In this document: in pieces, positions 56,839-64,000 of the stretch | Numbering within the stretch: the stretch's first letter is position 1 | Layout: every line of letters starts with the position of its first letter | Assembly: GCF_000241325.1 (NCBI RefSeq) | Contig: NZ_BAEI01000057.1 | Span: 1 to 64,000, forward strand | Direction: 5' to 3' | From: Gordonia polyisoprenivorans NBRC 16320 = JCM 10675 | Lineage (GTDB): Bacteria > Actinomycetota > Actinomycetes > Mycobacteriales > Mycobacteriaceae | DNA: 64,000 nucleotides | Program-made: the position numbers and the translations under genes | The notes under the pieces: generated by a model | Told to the model about the DNA's origin: nothing | Seen by the model: only the letters and a program-made list of their open reading frames with translations | Database searches by the model: none

Positions 56839-57489
56839 TCAGTCGGAGTCGGGGTCGACGGCGGCAAGCGTCTCTGCTCGCTCGCGGCGGTGCGCCAGCC
56901 AGCGTCGGGTGATCCCGACGGCCATCGGGATCACGACGGTGAGCATCGAGGCGATGATGAACACCTCGAGGTGGTCGCGGATCAACGGCACCTGCCCGAG
57001 GAAGTAGCCGAGCAGGATCAGTCCGGACGCCCACACCACGCTGCCGAGCAACGAGAACAGCGTGAACACCCGATGCGGCATGCCGCTGAATCCGGCGACC
57101 AACGGAGTGAGCGTCCGAACCACTCCGATGAATCGGCCGAAGAACACCGTCAGCGGGCCGTAGCGCTGGAAATAGCGATGGGTGCGCTCGACGTACTCGG
57201 GTCCCACCGCGCGCATCATCCGGCCCTCGATCACCGACCGGCCCAGACGCCGACCGAGGAAATAGCCACATTGATCACCGGCCGCCGCCGCCAGCGGCAC
57301 CACGAGACATAACCACCACAGCTTCGCGAACGGATTCGGCTGCGCGGCAAGCACTCCCGCGGTGAACAATACCGAATCGCCCGGGAAGAGGAACCCGATC
57401 AGGATGCCGGTTTCGACGAACATGAGGACGCACAGGCCGATCACGCCGCCGGTGGCGAGGAACGAGTCGACATCGAAGGGGTTCATCAT
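56839..57489 (-). CDS. DedA-family membrane protein
   Basis: A 216-residue DedA/SNARE-associated (VTT) family protein with about five membrane segments. The motif FPGDSVLFTAGVLAA, the central GDQCGYFLGRRLG, and FFGRFIGVVRTLTPLVAGFSGM are diagnostic. DedA proteins flip lipid carriers or keep membrane homeostasis. ATG 57489 and ATG 57486 are adjacent; AGGGTGGACC lies upstream. It is convergent with the EspI-like gene. Confidence 0.9.
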   Translation of the reverse strand: MMNPFDVDSFLATGGVIGLCVLMFVETGILIGFLFPGDSVLFTAGVLAAQPNPFAKLWWLCLVVPLAAAAGDQCGYFLGRRLGRSVIEGRMMRAVGPEYVERTHRYFQRYGPLTVFFGRFIGVVRTLTPLVAGFSGMPHRVFTLFSLLGSVVWASGLILLGYFLGQVPLIRDHLEVFIIASMLTVVIPMAVGITRRWLAHRRERAETLAAVDPDSD

Positions 57490-57683
57490 GGTCCACCCTA
57501 GGTGCTGCGAGCACCACCGGCCCCGGCCCGCCGGGGTGTCGATGCCCACGTTAACTCGATGCAACATGCTGGGCAGAGCGCGCCCATGTGGGGTTTACTC
57601 GGTCGTAAACATGCGGCGCGAATCCACCGCGCACGACCCCAGCCCGCCGACTCTCACGACGACGTGACCTCAAGGAGCCGACC

Positions 57684-58778
57684 GTGTCCACCACCCAGCC
57701 TCCCCCGACCTCCGGCCGGACGAAGACGGCGGGTTCGTCCACGCCGAATCTGCGGCCCGTCTCCGACACCGAGGTCCGGATCGAATACCACACGATCCAC
57801 GGCTATCGCCGCGCGTATCGCATCGCCGGAAGCGGTCCGGCACTCCTGCTGATCCACGGCATCGGGGACAACTCCTCGACCTGGGACGAGGTCATCCCGA
57901 TGCTCGCCCAGCACTACACCGTCATCGCGCCCGACCTCCTCGGCCACGGCCGCTCGGACAAACCCCGCGCGGACTACTCGGTACCGGCATTCGCCAACGG
58001 GATGCGTGATCTGCTCGTCGTCCTCGGTGTCACGAAGGTGACCGTCGTCGGCCATTCCCTCGGCGGCGGCGTCGCGATGCAGTTCTGCTACCAGTTCCCG
58101 CGATTCGTCGAGCGGTTGGTGTTGGTGGCCGCCGGTGGTGTGACGCGCGAGGTCAATCCGGCATTGCGGCTGGTGACACTTCCGGTGGTCAACGAGGTCC
58201 TGACGCTGCTGCGGATACCCGGGGTGATGCCCGCGCTGCAGGGCGCGGCCAAGGCCCTGGTCAGCCTGCCCCACCTTCCCGGTGTACCGCAGGAGATCTC
58301 ACCGCGCCGGGCGCTCAACGACCACGAGGATCTCTTGCGCGTACTCGGCGATCTCGCCGATCCGCACGCGCAGGCGGCGTTCCTGCGCACCCTGCGCGCG
58401 GTGGTCGACTGGCGTGGTCAGGCGGTGACGATGCTCGACCGCTGCTACCTGACCGAACGCCTTCCGGTGCTGTTCGTCTGGGGCGAACTCGACACCGTCA
58501 TCCCGTACGAGCATGCGCTGATCGGGCATTCTGCGATCCCGCATTCGGAATTGGCGACGTTCCCCGGCGCCGGTCACTTCCCTTTCCACGACGATCCCGA
58601 GCGTTTCGTGCAGGTGATCACCAGCTTCCTCGAGCGCACGCAGCCGGTGGACTTCGATCCGCAGAACTGGCGGTATCTGATGTCCACCGGCGGTGCCCGG
58701 CCGGAGGAGTTCGTCGGCGACGAGGACACCGTCGAGGCGGTGCTCGATGCGATCGAGGACGAGCGCAGCGCAACCTGA
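57684..58778 (+). CDS. Alpha/beta hydrolase
   Basis: A 364-residue alpha/beta-hydrolase-fold enzyme. The oxyanion motif is [16 protein letters not shown], the nucleophile elbow GHSLGGG with catalytic Ser, the acid in WGELDTVIP, and the catalytic His in [18 protein letters not shown]-terminal extension of about 50 residues after the fold resembles Rv2715 of M. tuberculosis. GTG 57684 has AAGGAG upstream. Hydrolyses an ester, epoxide or C-C bond; the substrate is unknown. Confidence 0.83.
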   Translation: MSTTQPPPTSGRTKTAGSSTPNLRPVSDTEVRIEYHTIHGYRRAYRIAGSGPALLLIHGIGDNSSTWDEVIPMLAQHYTVIAPDLLGHGRSDKPRADYSVPAFANGMRDLLVVLGVTKVTVVGHSLGGGVAMQFCYQFPRFVERLVLVAAGGVTREVNPALRLVTLPVVNEVLTLLRIPGVMPALQGAAKALVSLPHLPGVPQEISPRRALNDHEDLLRVLGDLADPHAQAAFLRTLRAVVDWRGQAVTMLDRCYLTERLPVLFVWGELDTVIPYEHALIGHSAIPHSELATFPGAGHFPFHDDPERFVQVITSFLERTQPVDFDPQNWRYLMSTGGARPEEFVGDEDTVEAVLDAIEDERSAT

Positions 58779-58860
58779 CCTGCGGGCGGGGGACGAGGTG
58801 TCGATCGGGTGGCCTACGCTCGACTCCCCTGCCGCCGATCCCCGTGAGAACATGGTCGCC

Positions 58861-59433
58861 ATGAGCTATCAGCAGTATCCGGGAAACAGCGGTCAGGGCC
58901 AGGCGTACGGCGCAGGCCAGCCGGGCTATGGTTCCCAGCCCGGGTACGGGTCCCAACCAGGTTATGGATCTCAGCCGGGCTTCGGATCGCAGCCGGGCTA
59001 CGGCGCCCAGCCGTACGGCGTTGCCCCCGGCCAGTCCCCGTATCCCGCCTACGGTGGGGTGCCCGGATACGGCGACTTCAACGTCGACCCGGCGACCGGT
59101 GAACCGTTGTCGGACAAGAGCAAGCTGACCGCGGGCCTGCTGCAGCTGTTCCTCGGGGGCTTCGCCGCCGGTCGTTTCTACATCGGCGACATGAAGTTGG
59201 CTGTGATCCAGTTGAGCGGCCACATCGTCGGCTGGCTCCTGGTGATCGTGGGTTTCGTCGTCGTTGCCGCCGGGGCCAACAGCAATTCCACCGGCGGAGC
59301 GGCATTCGGCGGAATCATGCTGCTCGTCGGCTGGCTGGTGATCCTCGGCTTCGGCATCTGGGTCCTCGTCGACGCGATCATGATGTTCGCCGGCAGCGTC
59401 CGCGACCCGCAGGGACGCAAGCTCCGCAGCTGA
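58861..59433 (+). CDS. TM2-domain membrane protein with Gly/Tyr/Gln repeat
   Basis: A 190-residue protein. Residues 10-60 are about five repeats of QPGYGS, low complexity. Residues about 85-180 are the TM2 domain: [24 protein letters not shown], then further hydrophobic segments and a conserved [13 protein letters not shown] 58861 starts MSYQQYP; ATG 58852 is in frame. TM2 proteins are common in Actinobacteria; the role is unknown. Confidence 0.85.
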   Translation: MSYQQYPGNSGQGQAYGAGQPGYGSQPGYGSQPGYGSQPGFGSQPGYGAQPYGVAPGQSPYPAYGGVPGYGDFNVDPATGEPLSDKSKLTAGLLQLFLGGFAAGRFYIGDMKLAVIQLSGHIVGWLLVIVGFVVVAAGANSNSTGGAAFGGIMLLVGWLVILGFGIWVLVDAIMMFAGSVRDPQGRKLRS

Positions 59434-59461
59434 GCGGCGAGCACACACGCGACAGACCGGT

Positions 59462-61435
59462 TCAGGCGTCGAAGGCGAGCGCCGCGGCCACCCGCACCGG
59501 CGAGTTGGCCTCTCCGTACCCGCGGTATCCCCCGCGACGGCAGACCACCTCGAAGAACAGGTCGTCGGCGATGGTCGGGGTGAAGAAGTGGAAGAACTCT
59601 CCGCCGGTCTCGTCGGCGTCGTAGAGGATGTCGTAGCGGCGTAGCGCATCGATCCGATCGGCATCGAGGTCGAAGCGCGCCCGCAGGTCGTCGTAGTAGT
59701 TCTCCGGGATCGGCAGTGTGATCAGCCCTCGGGAGCGGCATGCGCGGGCGGTGGCGATGATGTCGTCGCAGGCGAATGCCGCATGGGTCAGTCCGCCACG
59801 CCGGCGCAGCGGGCCGTGACCGTCGAGTCGCGACGGCACCAGGGACGCGACGAGTCGGATCGGCTCACCGCTCTCGGTTGCCGATGTCAGTGCCTGCGAG
59901 CGCATCGTTCCGACCGCGTCGGGCACGTCGAGCCCCTCCTCGACGGACATGCCGAATACCGAGCGCAGCAACAACATTGCCGCCTCCCAGTCCGCGGGGC
60001 TCATGCCGATGCCGATGTGGTCGACCCCGGTGTAGAGCGAGGTGACCGCGGCGGGCTCGCGCGGCACCAGATCGAAGTGGCGCTGCCAGGTCCCCGCCGA
60101 CAACGCGGGACGCAGGTCGACGGCGAGGGTGTCGGTGACGTCGAGTCGCACGACCTCCACCGCCGCCTCGGGCTTCGACGACGGCCCGGGTGCCGCGATC
60201 GATGCAACCGGCACGTCGAACTCCGCGGCACGTGCCGCCCACGCCTCCGGATCGGCACTGCGCAAACCGATTTGCGCGATGGTCGGCATGTCGGCCGGCG
60301 CTCCCGGCGACGTCCAGACGGTGCCGACGGTCGGATCGACGACGACGGCCAACTCGGCATCACGGTAGAGCTGCAGACCGGTGGAGCTGTCGACGCCGCT
60401 CAGATCGAAGCCGATGGCGCCGAGGACCTCGCCGAGTTGGGGAGCCGAGGTCGGGCCGGCCGCGACCCGGATCGACACGATACCGCCGGTGACGGGCCGC
60501 CGTTGCTCATCGTTCGCCGAACTCCCCTGCAACACAATGGTTTCGGATGATCCGGGACGGTCGGCGCCGACCAGTTCCGCGAGATATCGTAGCGAGCGGT
60601 GCGCATCGCGTGCGGTACGTACCGGATCCGCATGGCGGAAGACATCGCTGAACACCTCCAACGACCACGGGCCCCGATAGCCCGCCGCAAGAACGTGGTC
60701 GGTGAACGACGCGAGATCGAAGTTGCCCTGCCCCGGCAGGCATCGATGATGGCGACTCCACTGCAGCAGGTCCATCGCCATCCGCGGGGCATCGGCGAGC
60801 TGCAGGAAGAAGATCGAGTCGCCGGGCAGGTCGGCGATACCGGACGGGTCATCACCCCGCGAGAGGATGTGAAAGCTGTCCAGGCAGGTACCGAGTGCCG
60901 GATCATCCACGGCGGCAACGATGGCGGCCGCGTGGCGGTAGTCGTTGACGTGATACCCCCAGGCGAGCGCCTCGTAGGCCAGTCGCTTGCCACGCGCCGC
61001 GGCGAGCTGCGCCGCGGTCGCGAGTTGTTCGGTGAGTAGTCCGTCATCGCACGCCGCGGACGCCAGCGGCGACGAGCACACCAGCAATAGGTCGCAACCC
61101 AGGTCGTCCATCACGTCGAATTTGCGCTCGAGGCGAATGAGGTTGCGCCGGAATCGGTCCGGATCGTGGGAGTCGAGATCGCGGAACGGCTGATAGAGGT
61201 CGATGGCCAGTCCGCGATCGGCCGTGGCGCGCGCCAGCTCGGCAGGCCGACCGGGGGCGGCGATCAGATCGGGTTCGAAGATCTCCACCCCGTCGAAGCC
61301 GGCGTGGGCGATGGCGTCGAGTTTGTCGCCGAGAGTTCCCGACAGACAGACCGTCGCGATCGACGTTCGGGCGCCGAGCGGCAGCGCCGATCCAGGGGCA
61401 CCCGAAGCGGTCTGCGCGGTGCGGGTCAGCGACAT
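59462..61435 (-). CDS. qsuB: 3-dehydroshikimate dehydratase, QsuB-type fusion
   Basis: A 657-residue two-domain enzyme like Corynebacterium QsuB. The N-terminal TIM barrel (residues about 20-280, sugar phosphate isomerase fold) dehydrates 3-dehydroshikimate to protocatechuate; metal-site residues lie in YEALAWGYHVNDY, CLDSFHILSRG and LEVFSD. The C-terminal half (about 440-645) is a 4-hydroxyphenylpyruvate dioxygenase-like vicinal-oxygen-chelate domain with VDHIGIGM, GLTHAAFACDD and FFEVVCRRGGY giving two His and one Glu. ATG 61435 has AGGAGG 8 bases upstream. It is divergent from the shikimate/quinate-type transporter. Confidence 0.9.
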   Translation of the reverse strand: MSLTRTAQTASGAPGSALPLGARTSIATVCLSGTLGDKLDAIAHAGFDGVEIFEPDLIAAPGRPAELARATADRGLAIDLYQPFRDLDSHDPDRFRRNLIRLERKFDVMDDLGCDLLLVCSSPLASAACDDGLLTEQLATAAQLAAARGKRLAYEALAWGYHVNDYRHAAAIVAAVDDPALGTCLDSFHILSRGDDPSGIADLPGDSIFFLQLADAPRMAMDLLQWSRHHRCLPGQGNFDLASFTDHVLAAGYRGPWSLEVFSDVFRHADPVRTARDAHRSLRYLAELVGADRPGSSETIVLQGSSANDEQRRPVTGGIVSIRVAAGPTSAPQLGEVLGAIGFDLSGVDSSTGLQLYRDAELAVVVDPTVGTVWTSPGAPADMPTIAQIGLRSADPEAWAARAAEFDVPVASIAAPGPSSKPEAAVEVVRLDVTDTLAVDLRPALSAGTWQRHFDLVPREPAAVTSLYTGVDHIGIGMSPADWEAAMLLLRSVFGMSVEEGLDVPDAVGTMRSQALTSATESGEPIRLVASLVPSRLDGHGPLRRRGGLTHAAFACDDIIATARACRSRGLITLPIPENYYDDLRARFDLDADRIDALRRYDILYDADETGGEFFHFFTPTIADDLFFEVVCRRGGYRGYGEANSPVRVAAALAFDA

Positions 61436-61581
61436 GAGATGGCCTCCTGTGATCCGGGACACGATGCGAAAAATGTACCAGATGGTTCATTGAGTTGCCC
61501 TGCAACGCTGATATGAGTGCAGTTTTCCAAGGCTGCCACCTGCGCATATTGAGATATTTATGAACGATCTGGTTAGTTGTC

Positions 61582-61610
61582 TTGACCGGGACGAAGGTCC
61601 TTTGTATCGT
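61582..61610 (+). promoter_or_regulatory. Promoter of the 61660 transporter
   Basis: TTGACC (61582-61587) and TATCGT (61605-61610) with a 17-base spacer, 49 bases before the ATG. The qsuB promoter must lie in the same 224-base interval. A GTACCAGATGGTTCA stretch near 61475-61490 could be a regulator site, but it is not symmetrical. Confidence 0.6.
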
Positions 61611-61659
61611 CAGTCACACGCCCGACACCCTGTGTTGGCGAGCACAACTTGGAGGACCG

Positions 61660-63024
61660 ATGACCGCACCCACTTCCGATCTGCCGGCAGCCCAGCCGCG
61701 CAAGGCCGCGTTGGCCAGCTTCATGGGCAGCCTGGTGGAGTACTACGACTTCTTCATCTTCGGCACCGCCTCGGCGCTGGTGTTCAACAAGATCTTCTTC
61801 CCCGACATCAGCCCCACGGCAGGGACCCTGGCCAGCTTCGCCACATTCGGCGTCGCCTACATCGCCCGCCCGGTCGGCGCGGTGGTCCTCGGCCACTTCG
61901 GTGACCGCATCGGCCGTCAGCGGGTCCTGGTGTTCACCCTCATCCTGATGGGCCTGGCCACCTTCGCGATCGGATGCCTGCCCGACTACCACTCGATCGG
62001 CATGGCCGCACCGATTGCTCTCGTCGCTCTTCGCCTGCTGCAAGGACTTTCGGCGGCAGGCGAGCAATCGGGCGCCAGTTCGCTCACGGTCGAACACGCC
62101 GACCAGGGCAAGCGCGCGTTCTACGCCAGCTGGACGCTCAACGGCACCCAGGCCGGGCTGCTCGTCGGCACCCTCGCCTTCATCCCCGTCGCCGCGCTCC
62201 CCGAGGACACCCTGCTCAGTTGGGGCTGGCGTGTCCCGTTCTGGTTCAGTGCCGTGGTCATGTTCGTCGCATACCTGATCCGCCGCACGATGCCCGAGAC
62301 CCCCGTCTTCGAGAAGATCAAGGACTCGACCGAAGGCGTCTCCGACATCCCGCTGCTGGTGCTGCTGCGCTTCCACTGGCGGGCCCTGGTCCGGGTGATC
62401 GCCTGCTCGACGATCTCGGTCATGAGCACTCTGTTCTCGACCTTCGCCCTCAAATACGCGACCACCGACTTCGCCGTCTCGAAGAGTTCGATGTTGCTCG
62501 TCAGCGTCATCGCCAACCTCGTCATGCTGCTCAGCCAGCCGCTGTGGGGCCTGGCCGCCGACCGTATCGGGCGCAAGCCGATCTTCATCGGCGGAGCACT
62601 GGGCTGCGCCGTACTGGCATTCCCCTACCTGCTGATCATCACCACCGGCTCCTTCTGGGCGATCCTCGTGGCCACCCTGATCATCCAGACCGTCGTCTAC
62701 GCGGCCGCCAACGCCGTCTGGCCGTCGTTCTACTCCGAGATGTTCCCGGCCAAGGTCCGGTACTCGGGCGTGGCCATCGGCACCCAGATCGGCTTCATGG
62801 CCAGCGGGTTCCTGCCCCTGATCGCCGCCGCGATCCTCGGCGAGGGCCGGATGGGTTGGGTCCCGGTCGCCGTGGTCGTCGCCGCGTTCGCCGTGGTCGC
62901 CGCACTCGCTGCCGCCACCGCGGTCGAGACGCACAAGACCGACACGATGCGACTCGGCGAGGAACCCGTCAAAGGAGCCGACACCATGACCGCGTCCGCC
63001 CCGGCCTCGCCGTCGATGGCCTGA
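61660..63024 (+). CDS. qsuA: MFS transporter, metabolite:H+ symporter family, probable shikimate/quinate uptake
   Basis: A 454-residue transporter with 12 membrane segments in the family of ShiA and related organic-acid symporters. Signatures are GSLVEYYDFFIFGTASAL, HFGDRIGRQRVLV and WRVPFWFSA. GGAGG lies 5 bases before ATG 61660. Its place between qsuB and the dehydrogenase supports shikimate, quinate or dehydroshikimate as substrate. Confidence 0.83.
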   Translation: MTAPTSDLPAAQPRKAALASFMGSLVEYYDFFIFGTASALVFNKIFFPDISPTAGTLASFATFGVAYIARPVGAVVLGHFGDRIGRQRVLVFTLILMGLATFAIGCLPDYHSIGMAAPIALVALRLLQGLSAAGEQSGASSLTVEHADQGKRAFYASWTLNGTQAGLLVGTLAFIPVAALPEDTLLSWGWRVPFWFSAVVMFVAYLIRRTMPETPVFEKIKDSTEGVSDIPLLVLLRFHWRALVRVIACSTISVMSTLFSTFALKYATTDFAVSKSSMLLVSVIANLVMLLSQPLWGLAADRIGRKPIFIGGALGCAVLAFPYLLIITTGSFWAILVATLIIQTVVYAAANAVWPSFYSEMFPAKVRYSGVAIGTQIGFMASGFLPLIAAAILGEGRMGWVPVAVVVAAFAVVAALAAATAVETHKTDTMRLGEEPVKGADTMTASAPASPSMA

Positions 63025-63083
63025 CACCTCTCGCCCACCCGGCACCGGGACGATTCCCGGCCCGATCATCAAAGGACACACCA

Positions 63084-64000
63084 ATGTTCGACATCGAATT
63101 CGCCACCGCAGCCCGCCGCGCATCCGGCGGTGCCGTGGTCGCCGCCCTGATCGGGCAGGGGATCTCCCGGTCGCTCACGCCTGCCATGCATGAGCGCGAG
63201 GCCGCCCACCACGGACTGGACTACACCTACCTGACCCTCGACGTCCCGGTGGCGGCCACGGCCACCGTCGACCTCGCAGCGTTGCTGGCCCGCGCCGCCG
63301 ACGCCGGGCTCGTCGGGCTCAACGTCACCCATCCGTTCAAGCAACGCATACTGGCTCATCTCGACGATCTCTCGCCCGACGCCGCCCGTCTCGGTGCGGT
63401 CAACACGGTCGTCTTCGACGGCGGTCGCGCGATCGGCCACAACACCGACTGGTCGGGGTTCGCGCGCAGCTTCGACCGAGGCCTCGGCGCCGGTCTCGGC
63501 GCAGCGGCCGCCCCCCGGAAGTCGGTGGTGCAGATCGGCGCCGGCGGAGCAGGTGCTGCCGTCGCCTATGCCGTACTCACCACCGGAGTGGCCCACTTCC
63601 ACCTCGTCGACACCGACACCACCCGGGCCGCCGGACTCGCCGCCACCCTGCGCGCCATGTTCGATGCCGAGATCACCTCCGGTGGAGTCGATTCCGTTGC
63701 CGCCGCGCTGGCCGGCGCGGACGGGCTGGTGCACGCCACCCCGATCGGGATGGCCCATCACCCCGGCATCGCGGTGGACCCGGCGCTGCTGCGCGCCGAC
63801 CTCTGGGTCGCCGACGTCGTCTACCGTCCGGCCGTCACCGAGTTGATCGCGTCGGCCCGTGCGGTCGGCGCACGCACCCTGCCGGGCGACGGGATGGCGG
63901 TCGGGCAGGCCGTCGACGCGCTGCGGCTGTTCACCGGCATCGAGCCGGACGCCGACCGGATGGCCGCCCACATCGCCGAACTCATCGCCGCCGAGGACCT
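63084..64000 (+). CDS. Shikimate/quinate dehydrogenase (partial at right edge)
   Basis: An AroE/QsuD-family NAD(P)-dependent dehydrogenase; 305 residues are visible and the frame is still open at the window end. The substrate motif is SRSLTPAMHE, the catalytic Lys is in NVTHPFKQR, the catalytic Asp in HNTDWSGF, and the nucleotide-binding GAGGAGAAVAYAV and HATPIGM follow. AAAGGAC precedes the ATG, 60 bases after the transporter. In Corynebacterium the equivalent acts on quinate and shikimate in degradation, not in aromatic biosynthesis; context favours that here. Confidence 0.9.
   Translation, partial: MFDIEFATAARRASGGAVVAALIGQGISRSLTPAMHEREAAHHGLDYTYLTLDVPVAATATVDLAALLARAADAGLVGLNVTHPFKQRILAHLDDLSPDAARLGAVNTVVFDGGRAIGHNTDWSGFARSFDRGLGAGLGAAAAPRKSVVQIGAGGAGAAVAYAVLTTGVAHFHLVDTDTTRAAGLAATLRAMFDAEITSGGVDSVAAALAGADGLVHATPIGMAHHPGIAVDPALLRADLWVADVVYRPAVTELIASARAVGARTLPGDGMAVGQAVDALRLFTGIEPDADRMAAHIAELIAAED

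Noticed and set aside
61465-61500. Possible operator near GTACCAGATGGTTCA upstream of qsuB
   Set aside because: No inverted or direct symmetry of useful length could be found, so no regulator type can be suggested.
63069-63971. Minus-strand open frame at the right edge
   Set aside because: The plus strand in this place encodes an AroE/QsuD dehydrogenase with all catalytic motifs; the minus frame is its shadow.

Overview
The window looks like the chromosome of a high-GC member of the Mycobacteriales, most likely Gordonia or a close relative. The evidence is the strong GC bias, the frequent GTG starts and GTGA stop/start overlaps, a secA1-hpf-lpqB-mtrB-mtrA-tmk-sahH block in the order known from Mycobacterium tuberculosis (Rv3229c to Rv3253c), and ESX (type VII) secretion genes with EspG, PE and PPE relatives. 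The genus is inferred from gene content, not from a marker gene.

Bases 1-2250 hold a degenerate tandem repeat and a DUF222/HNH (13E12-type) gene bordered by copies of a short dispersed element. Bases 2249-22100 form a large myo-inositol catabolism island. It contains iolC, a Cgl0159-type barrel protein in the aldolase position, iolB, iolD, iolE, iolG, iolH and mmsA/iolA, a LacI-type regulator and a sugar-porter transporter divergent from it, and four more Gfo/Idh/MocA oxidoreductases, an MFS exporter and an HTH-less LacI-like fusion protein. Four promoters in the island carry the same 10-bp palindrome TGTCMGGACA, which marks a regulon. Inositol would enter through the 19519 transporter, be oxidised by the dehydrogenases, and pass through IolE, IolD, IolB, IolC, the aldolase and MmsA to acetyl-CoA.

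Bases 22110-24365 are a LysR/MFS divergent pair. Bases 24362-29534 hold two tandem acyl desaturases, a double GNAT protein and the matching ferredoxin-type reductase. The desaturase and reductase promoters share a second palindrome. Bases 29584-48942 are mostly housekeeping: a WS/DGAT acyltransferase with an altered active site, a zinc alcohol dehydrogenase, SecA1, ribosome hibernation factor, ComF, LpqB-MtrB-MtrA, thymidylate kinase, SahH, an amino-acid permease and a cation efflux protein. comF and tmk are turned round relative to M. tuberculosis.

Bases 49091-56799 are an ESX substrate/chaperone cluster: two WXG100 proteins, EspG, a PPE-like protein, PE/EspC-like and EspA/EspE-like proteins, two YbaB-like proteins and a divergent EspI-like MinD ATPase. 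No secretion membrane core (EccB/C/D/E, MycP) is visible in the window. Bases 56839-59433 hold a DedA protein, an alpha/beta hydrolase and a TM2 protein. Bases 59462-64000 are a quinate/shikimate utilisation cluster: a QsuB-type dehydroshikimate dehydratase, a divergent MFS transporter and a shikimate/quinate dehydrogenase cut by the window end.
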